Positions 32,450 to 41,717 are shown, numbered from the stretch's first letter. The stretch is DNA of 64,000 bases from Burkholderia multivorans ATCC BAA-247 (GCF_000959525.1 NZ_CP009832.1:2666001-2730000), one strand, 5' to 3'. A program made the numbers and translations. The notes: generated from the sequence alone by a model not told the origin.

Positions 32450-34477
32450 ATGAACCCATTCGACGAAGCACGCGAGCAGATGGTGGAACGGCAAATCGCA
32501 GCGCGCGGCGTGCGCGATCCGCACGTACTCGACGCGATGCGCACCGTCGCTCGCCATCGGTTCGTTCCCGCGGAACTCGTGGAATTCGCATACAGCGACA
32601 CGCCGCTTCCGCTTGCCGACGACCAGACGATCTCGCAACCGATCGTCGTCGCACGCATGCTGGAAGCCGCGACGCTCTCGCCGACCGATCGCGTGCTCGA
32701 TGTCGGCACCGGTTCCGGATATGCGGCGGCGGTCGCATCGCGCATCGTCGCGCACGTCGACAGCATCGAGCGGCATGCGTCGCTCGCCGCGTCCGCACAG
32801 CGCACGCTCGCGGAGAACGGCTTCGCCAACGTCGATGTCCATCACGCGGACGGCACGCTCGGCTGGCCGGCGCATGCCCCGTTCGATGCGATCGTCGCGG
32901 CCGCAGGCGGGCCCGACGTGCCACGCGCATGGCGCGAGCAACTCGCGATCGGCGGGCGCATCGTGATGCCGATCGGCGACGAGCGCGACCCGCAGCGGCT
33001 CGTGCGGATCACGCGCACCGGCGCGACGCAGTTCGAGCACGAAGATCTCGGCGCGGTACGCTTCGTGCCGCTGATCGGGGAACAGGGCTGGCCCGAGCAA
33101 GATCCCGTCCGCGACGACGACACCGCGCAAGCCGCGCACGACGTACAGCACGACGCGCAGGCCCGATACGTCGCAGCGCCGCCGACACCGCTCGCGCGCA
33201 CGATCGCACGCGCGGCGCGACCGCTTCCCGAGCCGGAGGATCCGACGTTCGCGGATGCGTTCGATCATCTCGCCGACAAGCGCGTCGTGCTGCTCGGCGA
33301 ATGCAGTCACGGCACGTCGGAGTTCTATCGGGCGCGCGCGGCAATCACGCGGCGGCTCGTCGAGCGGCACGGCTTCAACATCGTCGCGGTCGAAGCGGAC
33401 TGGCCGGACGCGGCAATCGTGCATCGTTACGTGATGCTCGACGAGCGGCGCGACGCCGATCCGCCGTTCCAGCGCTTTCCGACATGGATGTGGCGCAACG
33501 AGGAATTCGCCGCGTTCGTCGAATGGCTGCGCGCGCACAACGGCCGCACGCGGCGCGATGCGCGCTGCGGCTTTCATGGTCTGGACATGTACAGCCTATC
33601 CGCGTCGGTCGAGGCCGTGCTCGACTATCTCGATCGCTCGGACCCGAACGCGGCGCGCATCGCGCGCGAGCGCTACGGCTGCCTGACACCGTGGCAGAAG
33701 GATCCGCTCGTGTACGGGCGCGCCGCGATGTCGTCGGGATTCGAGAACTGCGAGGACGCCGTGATCGCGCAACTGCAGGACATGCTGCGCGGACGCATCG
33801 CGCGCGCAGGCGACGACGACCTGCATTTCGACGCGACGCAGAACGCGCGGCTCGTCGCCTCGGCCGAGCGCTATTACCGGACGATGTACCGCAGCGCCGC
33901 GCAAAGCTGGAACCTGCGCGACACGCACATGTTCGAGACGCTCGAAAACCTGCTCGCGGCGAAGGGCGACGGCGGCCGCGCGGTGGTGTGGGCGCACAAC
34001 TCGCATATCGGCAACGCGGCCGCGACCGAAATGGGCGACATCCGCGACGAGCTCAACGTCGGGCAGTTGTGCCGTGACCGCTTCGGCGACGACGCCGCGC
34101 TGATCGGTTTCGGCACGCATGCGGGCACGGTCGCCGCAGCGACCGACTGGGGCGGCCCGCTCGAAGTCATGCGCGTTCTTCCGTCGCGCGACGACAGCTA
34201 CGAGCATGCGTTTCACGAGTCGGGGCTGCCGCGCTGTTTCGCCGATCTGTCGGCCGACGGCGATCGCGCGCTCGTCGAATCGCTGCGCGAGCCGCGGCTC
34301 GAGCGCTTCATCGGCGTGATCTACCGCCCCGATTCGGAGCGGCACAGTCACTACGCCGAAGCGCGGCTGTCCGGGCAGTTCGACGGCTATGTATGGTTCG
34401 ACAACACGCACGCGATCACGCCGCTGTCGACGCGCGCGACCGAGCGTTCGGTCGATCTGTATCCGTTCGGCGTGTGA
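32450..34477 (+). CDS. Fusion: protein-L-isoaspartate O-methyltransferase + erythromycin esterase-like
   Basis: A 675-residue two-domain protein. Residues 1-~215 are a PCMT: QMVERQIAARGVRDPHVLDA, DQTISQPIVVARMLEA and SAM motif LDVGTGSGYAA; it repairs isoaspartyl residues in damaged proteins. After a linker (about 215-260) comes an erythromycin-esterase-like domain: VVLLGECSHGTSEFYRARAA, NIVAVEADWPDAAIVHRYV and VVWAHNSHIGNA, which hold the family's catalytic Glu/His residues. Such domains hydrolyse lactones in EreA/B, but most chromosomal members are uncharacterised. The two domains share one frame with no stop, so the fusion is real in this sequence. Confidence 0.9.
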   Translation: MNPFDEAREQMVERQIAARGVRDPHVLDAMRTVARHRFVPAELVEFAYSDTPLPLADDQTISQPIVVARMLEAATLSPTDRVLDVGTGSGYAAAVASRIVAHVDSIERHASLAASAQRTLAENGFANVDVHHADGTLGWPAHAPFDAIVAAAGGPDVPRAWREQLAIGGRIVMPIGDERDPQRLVRITRTGATQFEHEDLGAVRFVPLIGEQGWPEQDPVRDDDTAQAAHDVQHDAQARYVAAPPTPLARTIARAARPLPEPEDPTFADAFDHLADKRVVLLGECSHGTSEFYRARAAITRRLVERHGFNIVAVEADWPDAAIVHRYVMLDERRDADPPFQRFPTWMWRNEEFAAFVEWLRAHNGRTRRDARCGFHGLDMYSLSASVEAVLDYLDRSDPNAARIARERYGCLTPWQKDPLVYGRAAMSSGFENCEDAVIAQLQDMLRGRIARAGDDDLHFDATQNARLVASAERYYRTMYRSAAQSWNLRDTHMFETLENLLAAKGDGGRAVVWAHNSHIGNAAATEMGDIRDELNVGQLCRDRFGDDAALIGFGTHAGTVAAATDWGGPLEVMRVLPSRDDSYEHAFHESGLPRCFADLSADGDRALVESLREPRLERFIGVIYRPDSERHSHYAEARLSGQFDGYVWFDNTHAITPLSTRATERSVDLYPFGV

Positions 34478-34602
34478 CGGCGTCGGTAAAACGCGATTGT
34501 AGAAAAGCACCGATTCGGCACGGAGAACGCCACTCGCACGCAATCCGTCGCCGCCGCCGTCGCACATGATCTGCCCGGCCCGCACGGAGCCGGGCAGCGG
34601 GC

Positions 34603-35343
34603 TCACGCGTTCGCGCCGCCGTCGATCGTCAGCCCGGTCCCGTTGATCGACCGCCCTTCCGGCCCGACGACGAACGCGACCAGCGCCGCGACGTCGTCCG
34701 CCTTGCCGTAGCGCGGAATCGCCATGCGCGCGAGCTGCGCATCGGCGTGCTCGCCGTCGGCCGGGTTCATGTCGGTATCGGTCGAGCCCGGATGCACGAT
34801 GTTGACCGTGATCCCGCGCGGGCCGAGATCGCGCGCGAGACCCTGCGTCCAGCCGATCAGCGCGGCCTTGCTTGCCGCATAGAGGCTCATCCCCGCATCG
34901 GGCACGCGCGTCGCGAGGCAGCTGCCGGTCGACACGATGCTGCCGCCTTCGCGGAGATGGCGCGCCGCCGCCTGCGACGCGACGATCACCGCGCGCACGT
35001 TGACGTTCAGCGTCGCGTCGATGTCGTCGAGCGTGAGCGCGTCGAGCGAGCCCGCGCGGAAGATGCCCGCGTTGTTCACGAGGATGTCGAGACCGCCGAG
35101 CGTGTCGGCCGCGCGATCGACGGCCGCGCGGACGGCAGCCGGATCGGCGCTGTCGGCCTGGATCGCGACGGCGCGCCGCCCGAGCGTCTCGATCTCGGCG
35201 ACGACGGCCTGCGCCCGCTCCGCCGATTTTTCGTACGTAATCGCGACGTCCGCGCCGTCCGCCGCGAGCCGTTTCGCGATGGCGGCGCCGATGCCGCGGC
35301 TGCCGCCGGTAACGAGTGCACGCTTGCCTTGAAGCCGGTTCAT
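34603..35343 (-). CDS. Short-chain dehydrogenase/reductase (FabG-like)
   Basis: A 246-residue SDR: TGGSRGIGAAIAKRLAADGA cofactor motif, NNAGIFRAG, active site STGSCLAT and YAASKAALIGWTQ (Tyr and Lys), and the C-terminal GTGLTIDGG. ATG 35343 starts the conserved MNRLQGKRALVTGG. Divergent from a TetR regulator across a 115-bp gap with paired operator-like repeats, which suggests TetR control of this enzyme. Confidence 0.9.
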   Translation of the reverse strand: MNRLQGKRALVTGGSRGIGAAIAKRLAADGADVAITYEKSAERAQAVVAEIETLGRRAVAIQADSADPAAVRAAVDRAADTLGGLDILVNNAGIFRAGSLDALTLDDIDATLNVNVRAVIVASQAAARHLREGGSIVSTGSCLATRVPDAGMSLYAASKAALIGWTQGLARDLGPRGITVNIVHPGSTDTDMNPADGEHADAQLARMAIPRYGKADDVAALVAFVVGPEGRSINGTGLTIDGGANA

Positions 35344-35369
35344 GAAAGCTCCTTTCACAATTTATGTAA

Positions 35370-35437
35370 CGGTCGACACAGAATGTGGCAAGTTGCGCGG
35401 CGCTGTCAATTGAATTATTTTATCGATCGATACAGAA
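35370..35437. promoter_or_regulatory. Paired TetR operator candidates in divergent promoter
   Basis: CGGTCGACACAGAA (35370-35383) and CGATCGATACAGAA (35424-35437) are direct repeats with two mismatches, 54 bp apart. The second sits in the 12-bp palindrome TATCGATCGATA. They flank the start regions of the SDR and TetR genes. Confidence 0.5.
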
Positions 35438-35458
35438 ATTGACGATGGAGCATATGCC

Positions 35459-36094
35459 ATGGCCGAACGGGGCCGACCGAGAAGCTTCGACAAGGACGCC
35501 GCGCTGGAACGCGCGATGCAGGTGTTCTGGCGCCTCGGCTACGAAGGCGCGTCGATGGCGGACCTGACGTCCGCGATGGGGATTGCGTCGCCGAGCCTGT
35601 ATGCGGCGTTCGGCAGCAAGGAAGCGCTGTTCCGGCAGGCGCTCGAGCACTACCGCGAGACGGAGGGGCGCGAGATCTGGGACGGCGTCGAACGGGCCGA
35701 CACGGCCTACGACGCGATACGGAACTATCTGATGCAGACCGCGCGCGTGTTCACACGGCGCTCGAAGCCGGCCGGCTGCCTGATCGTGCTGTCGGCCCTG
35801 CATCCGGCCGAGCGGTCGGACACGGTGCGACAGACGCTGATCGAGATGCGCGAGCAGACGGTCGAGGCGTTGCGCGCGCGTCTGCGCGAAGCGGCGGCGG
35901 CCGGCGAGATCGCCGCGCAAGCGAATGTGGATGCGATCGCGCGTTACTACGTGACGGTTCAGCAGGGCATGTCGATCCAGGCGCGCGACGGCGCGAGCCG
36001 CCGCGATCTGGAAGCGGTCGCGCACGCGGCGCTGGCCGCATGGCCGGCGCTGACGGGCACGGGCGCGGGCGCCGCGCCGCCCGCGCAGTCGTGA
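35459..36094 (+). CDS. TetR-family transcriptional regulator
   Basis: A 211-residue regulator. N-terminal HTH: RSFDKDAALERAMQVFWRLG, then MADLTSAMGIASPSLYAAFG and SKEALFRQALEHY; the rest is a helical ligand-binding domain (YDAIRNYLMQTARVFTRR...CLIVLSALHP). ATG at 35459 overlaps CATATG-like leader bases. It likely represses itself and the divergent SDR gene via the repeats between them. Confidence 0.9.
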   Translation: MAERGRPRSFDKDAALERAMQVFWRLGYEGASMADLTSAMGIASPSLYAAFGSKEALFRQALEHYRETEGREIWDGVERADTAYDAIRNYLMQTARVFTRRSKPAGCLIVLSALHPAERSDTVRQTLIEMREQTVEALRARLREAAAAGEIAAQANVDAIARYYVTVQQGMSIQARDGASRRDLEAVAHAALAAWPALTGTGAGAAPPAQS

Positions 36095-36122
36095 TCGCGC
36101 GGCGCCGCGCCCGGCGAATGCG

Positions 36123-36620
36123 TTAGCGGCCGACTGCCTGCTGCACGTCCTTCGACGCGTGCCATACGCGATAGCGCACGTCGAAACCGTCCGGCACGTA
36201 CACGACGAGCGGCAAGCGGCTGTTGTAGCGCAGCAGTTGCCCGTCGGTGCGCACCTGCACGAAGCGCTGCTGCGGCGTCTGCCCCGGGCAGGCCATCATC
36301 GTCGCTGCCGGCCCTTTCACGTCCGTCAGCCGATAGTACGGATAGCCCCAACCCTTCACGTCCTCGGCAGTGAGCTCGCCGCCGAACCAGTGCTGGTTGC
36401 AGTCGGTCTCGAGCGTCTTGCCGATCATCAGCTCGACGCGCGCATCGCCTTCGTTCTCGAGCGCGGGCAGCGCGATCACGAAGCGCTGCTGGCCGGCTGC
36501 CGGTTGCGGAAACATCTTGATCGACTCGGCCGATACGGCCGGCGCCGACGCAGGCGTAGCCGCGCACGCGGCAGTCGTCACGCAGAACGCGGCCAGCGCG
36601 GCCCGGATCGCGAATTTCAT
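36123..36620 (-). CDS. eco: Ecotin, periplasmic serine protease inhibitor
   Basis: A 165-residue precursor. ATG 36620 gives a signal peptide/lipobox-like start (MKFAIRAALAAFCVTTAACA). The reactive loop TMMACPG (Thr107-Met108-Met109-Ala-Cys111) matches the E. coli ecotin P1 Met site, and Cys74/Cys111 would form the conserved disulfide. PLVVYVPDGFDVRYRVWHA is the C-terminal dimerisation strand. It protects the cell against host or own trypsin-fold proteases. Confidence 0.95.
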   Translation of the reverse strand: MKFAIRAALAAFCVTTAACAATPASAPAVSAESIKMFPQPAAGQQRFVIALPALENEGDARVELMIGKTLETDCNQHWFGGELTAEDVKGWGYPYYRLTDVKGPAATMMACPGQTPQQRFVQVRTDGQLLRYNSRLPLVVYVPDGFDVRYRVWHASKDVQQAVGR

Positions 36621-36763
36621 CGATGTGCTCCTTGCAAACAAAAGAGCCCGGGATGCTAACACTTTCCCCGCAACACCTTACGCCGCTGTAATTTCGCGAC
36701 ACAATTGCGAACAGCCGGCAACGCTCGCGCGCGGTATTTATAGCGGAACCAACGGAGAACATC

Positions 36764-37108
36764 ATGCTGAAGCTCATTGCTGCCGCGGGCGCCGCCACAC
36801 TGCTGGCCGGCTGCGTCGTCGGACCGGACGCCGGATACGGCTACGGGCAGTCGTACTACTCGGATCCGGGCTACGCGTACGGCCCCGCTTACGCGCCCTC
36901 GCCCGTCTACGGCACGGTCAACATCTGGGGCGGCGGAGGCGGCGGACGCGACTGGGATCGCGGCCATCGCGACTATCGCCGCTGGGACCGCGACCGCGGC
37001 GATCACGGCTGGGGCGGCTGGGGCCGCGGCGGCCGCCGCGGCGACTGGAACGACGGCGGCGGAGGCGGCGGGCACGGCCGCGGCGACGGTGGCGGGCATC
37101 GCCACTGA
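36764..37108 (+). CDS. Small glycine/arginine-rich lipoprotein
   Basis: A 114-residue protein with a lipobox (MLKLIAAAGAATLLAGCVVG; Cys17), a Tyr/Gly-rich segment (YGYGQSYYSDPGYAYGPAYA) and a Gly/Arg/Asp/His-rich tail (WGRGGRRGDWNDGGGGG). Low complexity suggests a flexible surface or periplasmic protein. Function unknown. Ends convergently with the next gene at a shared terminator. Confidence 0.75.
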   Translation: MLKLIAAAGAATLLAGCVVGPDAGYGYGQSYYSDPGYAYGPAYAPSPVYGTVNIWGGGGGGRDWDRGHRDYRRWDRDRGDHGWGGWGRGGRRGDWNDGGGGGGHGRGDGGGHRH

Positions 37109-37175
37109 CGGATTTGCAACCGTTTGTATCCGCGCACCGGCGCATCGAGCGCGACCGACGCACGGCACAGCCAGC

Positions 37176-37206
37176 AAAAAGGCCCTCGCACGACGCGAGG
37201 GCCTTT
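37176..37206. terminator. Bidirectional intrinsic terminator
   Basis: GGCCCTCG (37181-37188) pairs with CGAGGGCC (37195-37202), with AAAAA on the left and TTTT on the right, between convergent genes ending at 37108 and 37241. Confidence 0.9.
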
Positions 37207-37240
37207 TGTCATTCGAACTCCACGTATCGGCAGGCGCCGC

Positions 37241-37603
37241 TTACCAGCCGGCCGGCTGCGCATAGCCGCCCGACACGGGCGCACCGCACACGTACGCACG
37301 CTGATAGCGGTCGTAGCAATAGCGCGGGCCGTCGTCCTGATACTGGGCCTGCTGATAGGCCGGATACGCAGGCGGCTGATACGCGGGCGCCTGATAGTAA
37401 GTCGGCGGCTGATAGGCTGGCGCCTGGTACACGGGCGCCTGATACGCGACGGGCGGATTCAGCGCGGACGTGACGATCGCGCCGAGCACGGCGCCGCCGA
37501 TCAGCGCGCCGATCACCGCGCCGCCGTCGCGGCCATGCGCGGACGCCGGGCCGGCTACCGCAAGCGAACCGGCGAGAACACAGACTGCAGCGATTTTTTT
37601 CAT
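37241..37603 (-). CDS. Secreted glycine-zipper, tyrosine/proline-repeat protein
   Basis: A 120-residue protein with a signal peptide (MKKIAAVCVLAGSLAVAGPASA), a glycine-zipper helix (GGAVIGALIGGAVLGAIV) and repeats of the type YQAPxYQxP (residues about 55-90), ending with a Cys pair (CYDRYQRAYVCG). Likely an outer-membrane or periplasmic protein; function unknown. Confidence 0.75.
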   Translation of the reverse strand: MKKIAAVCVLAGSLAVAGPASAHGRDGGAVIGALIGGAVLGAIVTSALNPPVAYQAPVYQAPAYQPPTYYQAPAYQPPAYPAYQQAQYQDDGPRYCYDRYQRAYVCGAPVSGGYAQPAGW

Positions 37604-37758
37604 GGTGAGGCTCCCACGCGAAGTGGTACGAGATGCGATGCATTGTGGGCGCATGCGGCGGTAATAGATGCAGCAAGTGGTAACGCGCGATTACGGCGGC
37701 GCGGCATGCCGAAACGCGGCACCGCCGTGCTACGATTTTCGGCACTCAGGAGACGCTC

Positions 37759-38139
37759 ATGCAGCCCGAAACCGCCCGCCGTTTCGATACCGAGTTCGCG
37801 CCGCGCATCGCGCAGGCGATCGCCGCCTTCTTCGCCGATCACGTGTCGACCGACGTCGTGCCGTACGGCGGCCACGGGCACCCCACACGCGTTCGCATCC
37901 GCAGCGCACCGCACGAGCACGTGAGCGGCTTCGCGCATCCGCTGAACCTCGAGCTCACGTGGGATACCGACGAAATCGAGCGGCTGATGGAAGCGGACGG
38001 CGCGCAGCGCTTCGAGCACTACTTGGCCGCGCTGCCGAAGAAGCTGAATGCGTGGCAGGGCGCGCGCGACATCGATCTCGCGTCGCGCACGCAGGCCGAT
38101 CCGCTGGTGCGGCTCGGCGGCCTCGACTTCGAAGGCTGA
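37759..38139 (+). CDS. Conserved hypothetical protein
   Basis: A 126-residue soluble protein (MQPETARRFDTEFAPRIAQA..., EHVSGFAHPLNLELTWDTDE). No signal peptide or membrane segment. Looks like a small Burkholderia-restricted family (possibly DUF5594; not certain). Stands alone between a secreted protein gene and the MFS gene. Confidence 0.7.
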   Translation: MQPETARRFDTEFAPRIAQAIAAFFADHVSTDVVPYGGHGHPTRVRIRSAPHEHVSGFAHPLNLELTWDTDEIERLMEADGAQRFEHYLAALPKKLNAWQGARDIDLASRTQADPLVRLGGLDFEG

Positions 38140-38314
38140 GGGCGCGCCGCCCGGCATCGCGTGTCCGATACGCGCGACGCGGGCCGGTGATACACTCGGC
38201 CGGTCCGCTTCCGGCGACATTGCGCCGGGCCGGACGCATCGCCGTCATCGCCCGTCTTCATCGTTGCGTACGCAACCGGGCGCCGCTGCCGGACAACCTG
38301 CTTTCACTCCCGCC

Positions 38315-39682
38315 ATGAACGCCGATACCGGCCTGCCGCTTCCGCAACGCTACTGGGCGATCGTCTGCGTCGCCCTCGGCATCACGCTTGCCGTGCTCGA
38401 CGGCGCGATCGCGAACGTCGCGCTGCCGACGATCGCGCGCGACCTGCACGCCTCCGATGCCGGATCGATCTGGATCGTCAACGCGTATCAGCTCGCGGTC
38501 ACGATCACGCTGCTGCCGCTCGCGTCGCTCGGCGAACGGATCGGCTACCGCCGCGTCTACATCGCCGGCCTCGCGTTGTTCACCGCTGCCTCGCTCGGCT
38601 GCGCGCTGGCCGGCTCGCTGCCGACGCTGGCCGTGATGCGCGTGATCCAGGGCTTCGGTGCGGCCGGCATCATGAGCGTGAACGCGGCGCTCGTGCGGAT
38701 GATCTACCCGTCGTCGATGCTCGGGCGCGGGCTGTCGATCAATGCGATGGTCGTCGCGCTGTCGTCGGCGATCGGGCCGACGGTGGCGTCCGCGATCCTG
38801 TCGTTCGCATCGTGGCCGTGGCTGTTCGCGGTGAACGTGCCGATCGGCATCGCGGCCGTGCTCGGCAGCGTGCGCGCGCTGCCGACGAACCCGCTGCACG
38901 ACGCGCCGTACGACATCCCGAGCGCGCTGATGAACGCGTGCGTGTTCGGGCTGCTGATCATGGCCGTCGACGGTTTCGGCCACGGCGAAGGCCGCCTGTA
39001 TGTCGCGGCCGAACTGATCGTCGCGCTCGTCGTCGGCTACTTCTTCGTGAAGCGCCAGTTGTCGCAGCCGGCGCCGCTGCTGCCGGTCGACCTGATGCGC
39101 ATCCCGATGTTCGCACTGTCGATCTGCACGTCGGTCGCATCGTTTACGTCGCAGATGCTCGCGTTCGTCGCGCTGCCGTTCTGGCTGCAGAATTCGCTCG
39201 GTTTCTCGCAGGTCGAAACGGGGCTCTACATGACACCGTGGCCGCTCGTCATCGTGTTCGCCGCGCCGCTCGCGGGCGTGCTGTCGGACCGCTACTCGGC
39301 CGGCATCCTCGGCGGCATCGGGCTCGCGCTGTTCGCGGCCGGGCTGCTGTCGCTCGCGACGATCGGCGCGCATCCGGGCACCCTCGACATCGTCTGGCGG
39401 ATGGCGCTGTGCGGCGCGGGCTTCGGGCTGTTCCAGTCGCCGAACAACCGCGCGATGCTGTCGTCCGCGCCGCGCGCGCGCAGCGGCGGCGCGGGCGGCA
39501 TGCTGAGCACCGCTCGGCTCACCGGCCAGACACTGGGCGCCGCGCTCGTCGCGCTGATCTTCGGGCTCGCGCCCGACCGCGGGCCGACCATCGCGCTCTA
39601 TGTCGCCACCGCGTTCGCGGCGACGGCGGCCGTCGTCAGCATGCTGCGCATCGCCTCGCCGCAGCCCGATGCGTCGGCCTGA
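38315..39682 (+). CDS. MFS efflux transporter, DHA2 (EmrB/QacA) type
   Basis: A 455-residue protein with about 14 hydrophobic segments. Family motifs: LDGAIANVALPTIARDLHAS (motif D1), GERIGYRRVYIAGL (motif A), VIQGFGAAGIMSVNAALVRM and SSAIGPTVASAIL (motif C, antiporter). Proton-driven drug export at the inner membrane is expected. There is no membrane-fusion partner next to it, so it may act alone. Confidence 0.9.
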   Translation: MNADTGLPLPQRYWAIVCVALGITLAVLDGAIANVALPTIARDLHASDAGSIWIVNAYQLAVTITLLPLASLGERIGYRRVYIAGLALFTAASLGCALAGSLPTLAVMRVIQGFGAAGIMSVNAALVRMIYPSSMLGRGLSINAMVVALSSAIGPTVASAILSFASWPWLFAVNVPIGIAAVLGSVRALPTNPLHDAPYDIPSALMNACVFGLLIMAVDGFGHGEGRLYVAAELIVALVVGYFFVKRQLSQPAPLLPVDLMRIPMFALSICTSVASFTSQMLAFVALPFWLQNSLGFSQVETGLYMTPWPLVIVFAAPLAGVLSDRYSAGILGGIGLALFAAGLLSLATIGAHPGTLDIVWRMALCGAGFGLFQSPNNRAMLSSAPRARSGGAGGMLSTARLTGQTLGAALVALIFGLAPDRGPTIALYVATAFAATAAVVSMLRIASPQPDASA

Positions 39683-39706
39683 ACGCGGCGCGCGCCGACG
39701 GGCCGT

Positions 39707-40303
39707 TCAGGCCGTGTCGAGCGCATCCAGTACGAAGCGCACGCGCGCCTTCACGCTCGCGCGCGGCAGTTCGATCAGCCGGTAACCGTAACGCGTATAG
39801 CAGGCCACCATCGCGTCGTACGTGCGCACGGCCTCGTCGAAATCCTGTCGCCGCTCGGCATCCTGCGCATAGATGTCGCGCCACGGCGGCGCGATGAACA
39901 CGCGACGGTGATAACGGAAATGCCGCGCGGCCGTCTCCGCATGCGGGGGTACCGCGATGCCGGTCAGTTGCAGATAACCGATCACGTCCGGCACGCCGCG
40001 ATCGAAGAACACCGGCCCGCGCGCGTGCCGCGCGAGATCGTACGAGCGCATCTCCCAGCTCAGCATCAGCTCCGCGAACGCGGCGCGATCGTCCCACGGC
40101 AGCGCGCGGCCGCCGATCGCCATCTGATCGCGGATCACGCCGCGCCCGGCTTCGGCGGAACGCGCGAAGCCCGCCCGTTCGAGTGCGTCGAGCAGCGTGC
40201 TCTTGCCCGAACCGGGCCCGCCCGTGACGACGAAAAAACGATCGAGCGCATCGCCGTCCGGCGCGCACCGGGCGGCGCCGGACGCGCTCGCGTGCTCACG
40301 CAT
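39707..40303 (-). CDS. Small P-loop NTPase (AAA_28 type) coupled to otsA
   Basis: A 198-residue protein with Walker A VVTGGPGSGKSTLLDAL (residues about 25-41), a Walker-B-like RGPVFFDRGVPDVIGYLQ and a lid region (PWRDIYAQDAERRQDFDEAV). It resembles nucleotide kinase-like AAA_28 proteins. ATG 40303 overlaps the otsA stop by 8 bp, so the two are translationally coupled. Its substrate is unknown. Confidence 0.8.
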   Translation of the reverse strand: MREHASASGAARCAPDGDALDRFFVVTGGPGSGKSTLLDALERAGFARSAEAGRGVIRDQMAIGGRALPWDDRAAFAELMLSWEMRSYDLARHARGPVFFDRGVPDVIGYLQLTGIAVPPHAETAARHFRYHRRVFIAPPWRDIYAQDAERRQDFDEAVRTYDAMVACYTRYGYRLIELPRASVKARVRFVLDALDTA

Positions 40304-41717
40304 GCGCGATGCGCCGGCCCGCACGCTGCGTGACCGAGGCCGCCGCCGCGACGCTGCGCAGATCGGCGACGAAGGTATCGCGCCACACCGACAGATCGTT
40401 CGCGCGCAGCCGCGCGAGGTTCTCCTCGTGACGCGCCTGCCGTTCCGCGAGCGGCATCGACAGCGCGCGCTCGAGCGCGTCGGCCATCTGCGACAGGTCG
40501 TACGGATTGACGAGCAGCGCGCCCGTCAGCTCCGCCGCGGCGCCCGCGAACTCGGACAGTACGAGCACGCCCGGATCGGCCGGATCCTGCGACGCGACGT
40601 ATTCCTTCGCAACGAGGTTCATCCCGTCGCGCAGCGGCGTCACGTAGCCGACCTGCGACATCCGGAAGAACGCCATCAGCAGATTGCGCTCGTACTTGCG
40701 GTTCAGATATTGAATCGGCGTCCAGTCGAGCTGCGAAAACCGTCCGTTGATGCGACCCGCCTCGCCTTCGAGCGTTTCGCGGATCCGCTGGTACGTCTGC
40801 ACGTCGGAACGCGTCGGCGGCGCGATCTGCACGAGCGACACGCGCCCCTGCCAGCCCGGCGCATTCGCGAGCATGCGCTCGAACGCCTGGAAGCGTTCGA
40901 CGAGCCCCTTCGAATAGTCGAGACGATCGACGCTCATCACGAGCTTGCGGCCGCCCAGTGCGTCGCGCAGCATCTTCACCGGCTTGCGCGCGCCGTACTG
41001 GACGGCCGCCTGCGCGATCGCGTCCGGATACACGCCGATCGGATACGCGGCCACCTTCACGACGCGGCCGTGTGCATGCAGCATGCCGTCCTCGCTTGCG
41101 GTGCCGATCCCGCGCCGCTCGATGTAGTCGGTGAACGCCTGCTTGTCGGCATCGGTCTGGAAGCCCGTCACGTCATACGCGCACATGAACTTCACGAGCT
41201 CGTCGTGCGGCGGCACGAGCCGCAGCACGTCCGGCGACGGAAACGGAATGTGCAGGAAAAAGCCGATCGGATTCTTCACGCCGAGCTCGCGCAGCGCGTG
41301 CGCGAACGGCAGCAGATGGTAGTCGTGCACCCAGATCAGATCGTCCGGGCGCAGCAGCGCGGCGAGCTGCTTCGCGAGCATCGCGTTGACGCGCAGATAG
41401 CCGGCGTACTCCTGTCGGTCGAAGCGCGCGAGATCGCCGCGATAGTGGAACACGGGCCACAGCGTGGCGTTCGAAAACCCGCGATAGTACTGATCGTAGT
41501 CGCGGCGCGTCAGTCCGACCGTCGCATAAGTCACGTTGCCGTCGCGCCGGATCGCCGGCGCCGCGTCCGGCGTCCCGACGATCTCGCCGTTCCAGCCGAA
41601 CCAGACGCCGCCCGTTTCCTGCAGCGCGTCCATCACGCCGACCGCGAGGCCGCCTGCACTCGGGCGTGTGTCCTCGCCGATGGCGACACGGTTCGATACC
41701 ACGATCAATCTGCTCAT
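40296..41717 (-). CDS. otsA: Trehalose-6-phosphate synthase (GT20)
   Basis: A 473-residue glycosyltransferase that makes trehalose 6-phosphate from UDP-glucose and glucose 6-phosphate. Hallmarks: MSRLIVVSNRVA, GGLAVGVMDALQETGGVWFG, WVHDYHLLPFAHALRELG, SVDRLDYSKGLVERFQAF and VLVLSEFAGAAAEL. Length matches E. coli OtsA (474). No otsB phosphatase lies in the window; the downstream gene is a P-loop NTPase instead. Confidence 0.96.
   Translation of the reverse strand: MSRLIVVSNRVAIGEDTRPSAGGLAVGVMDALQETGGVWFGWNGEIVGTPDAAPAIRRDGNVTYATVGLTRRDYDQYYRGFSNATLWPVFHYRGDLARFDRQEYAGYLRVNAMLAKQLAALLRPDDLIWVHDYHLLPFAHALRELGVKNPIGFFLHIPFPSPDVLRLVPPHDELVKFMCAYDVTGFQTDADKQAFTDYIERRGIGTASEDGMLHAHGRVVKVAAYPIGVYPDAIAQAAVQYGARKPVKMLRDALGGRKLVMSVDRLDYSKGLVERFQAFERMLANAPGWQGRVSLVQIAPPTRSDVQTYQRIRETLEGEAGRINGRFSQLDWTPIQYLNRKYERNLLMAFFRMSQVGYVTPLRDGMNLVAKEYVASQDPADPGVLVLSEFAGAAAELTGALLVNPYDLSQMADALERALSMPLAERQARHEENLARLRANDLSVWRDTFVADLRSVAAAASVTQRAGRRIAHA

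Noticed and set aside
39707-40303. Gene after otsA considered as otsB
   Set aside because: It has a P-loop (GGPGSGKST) and no HAD phosphatase motif.
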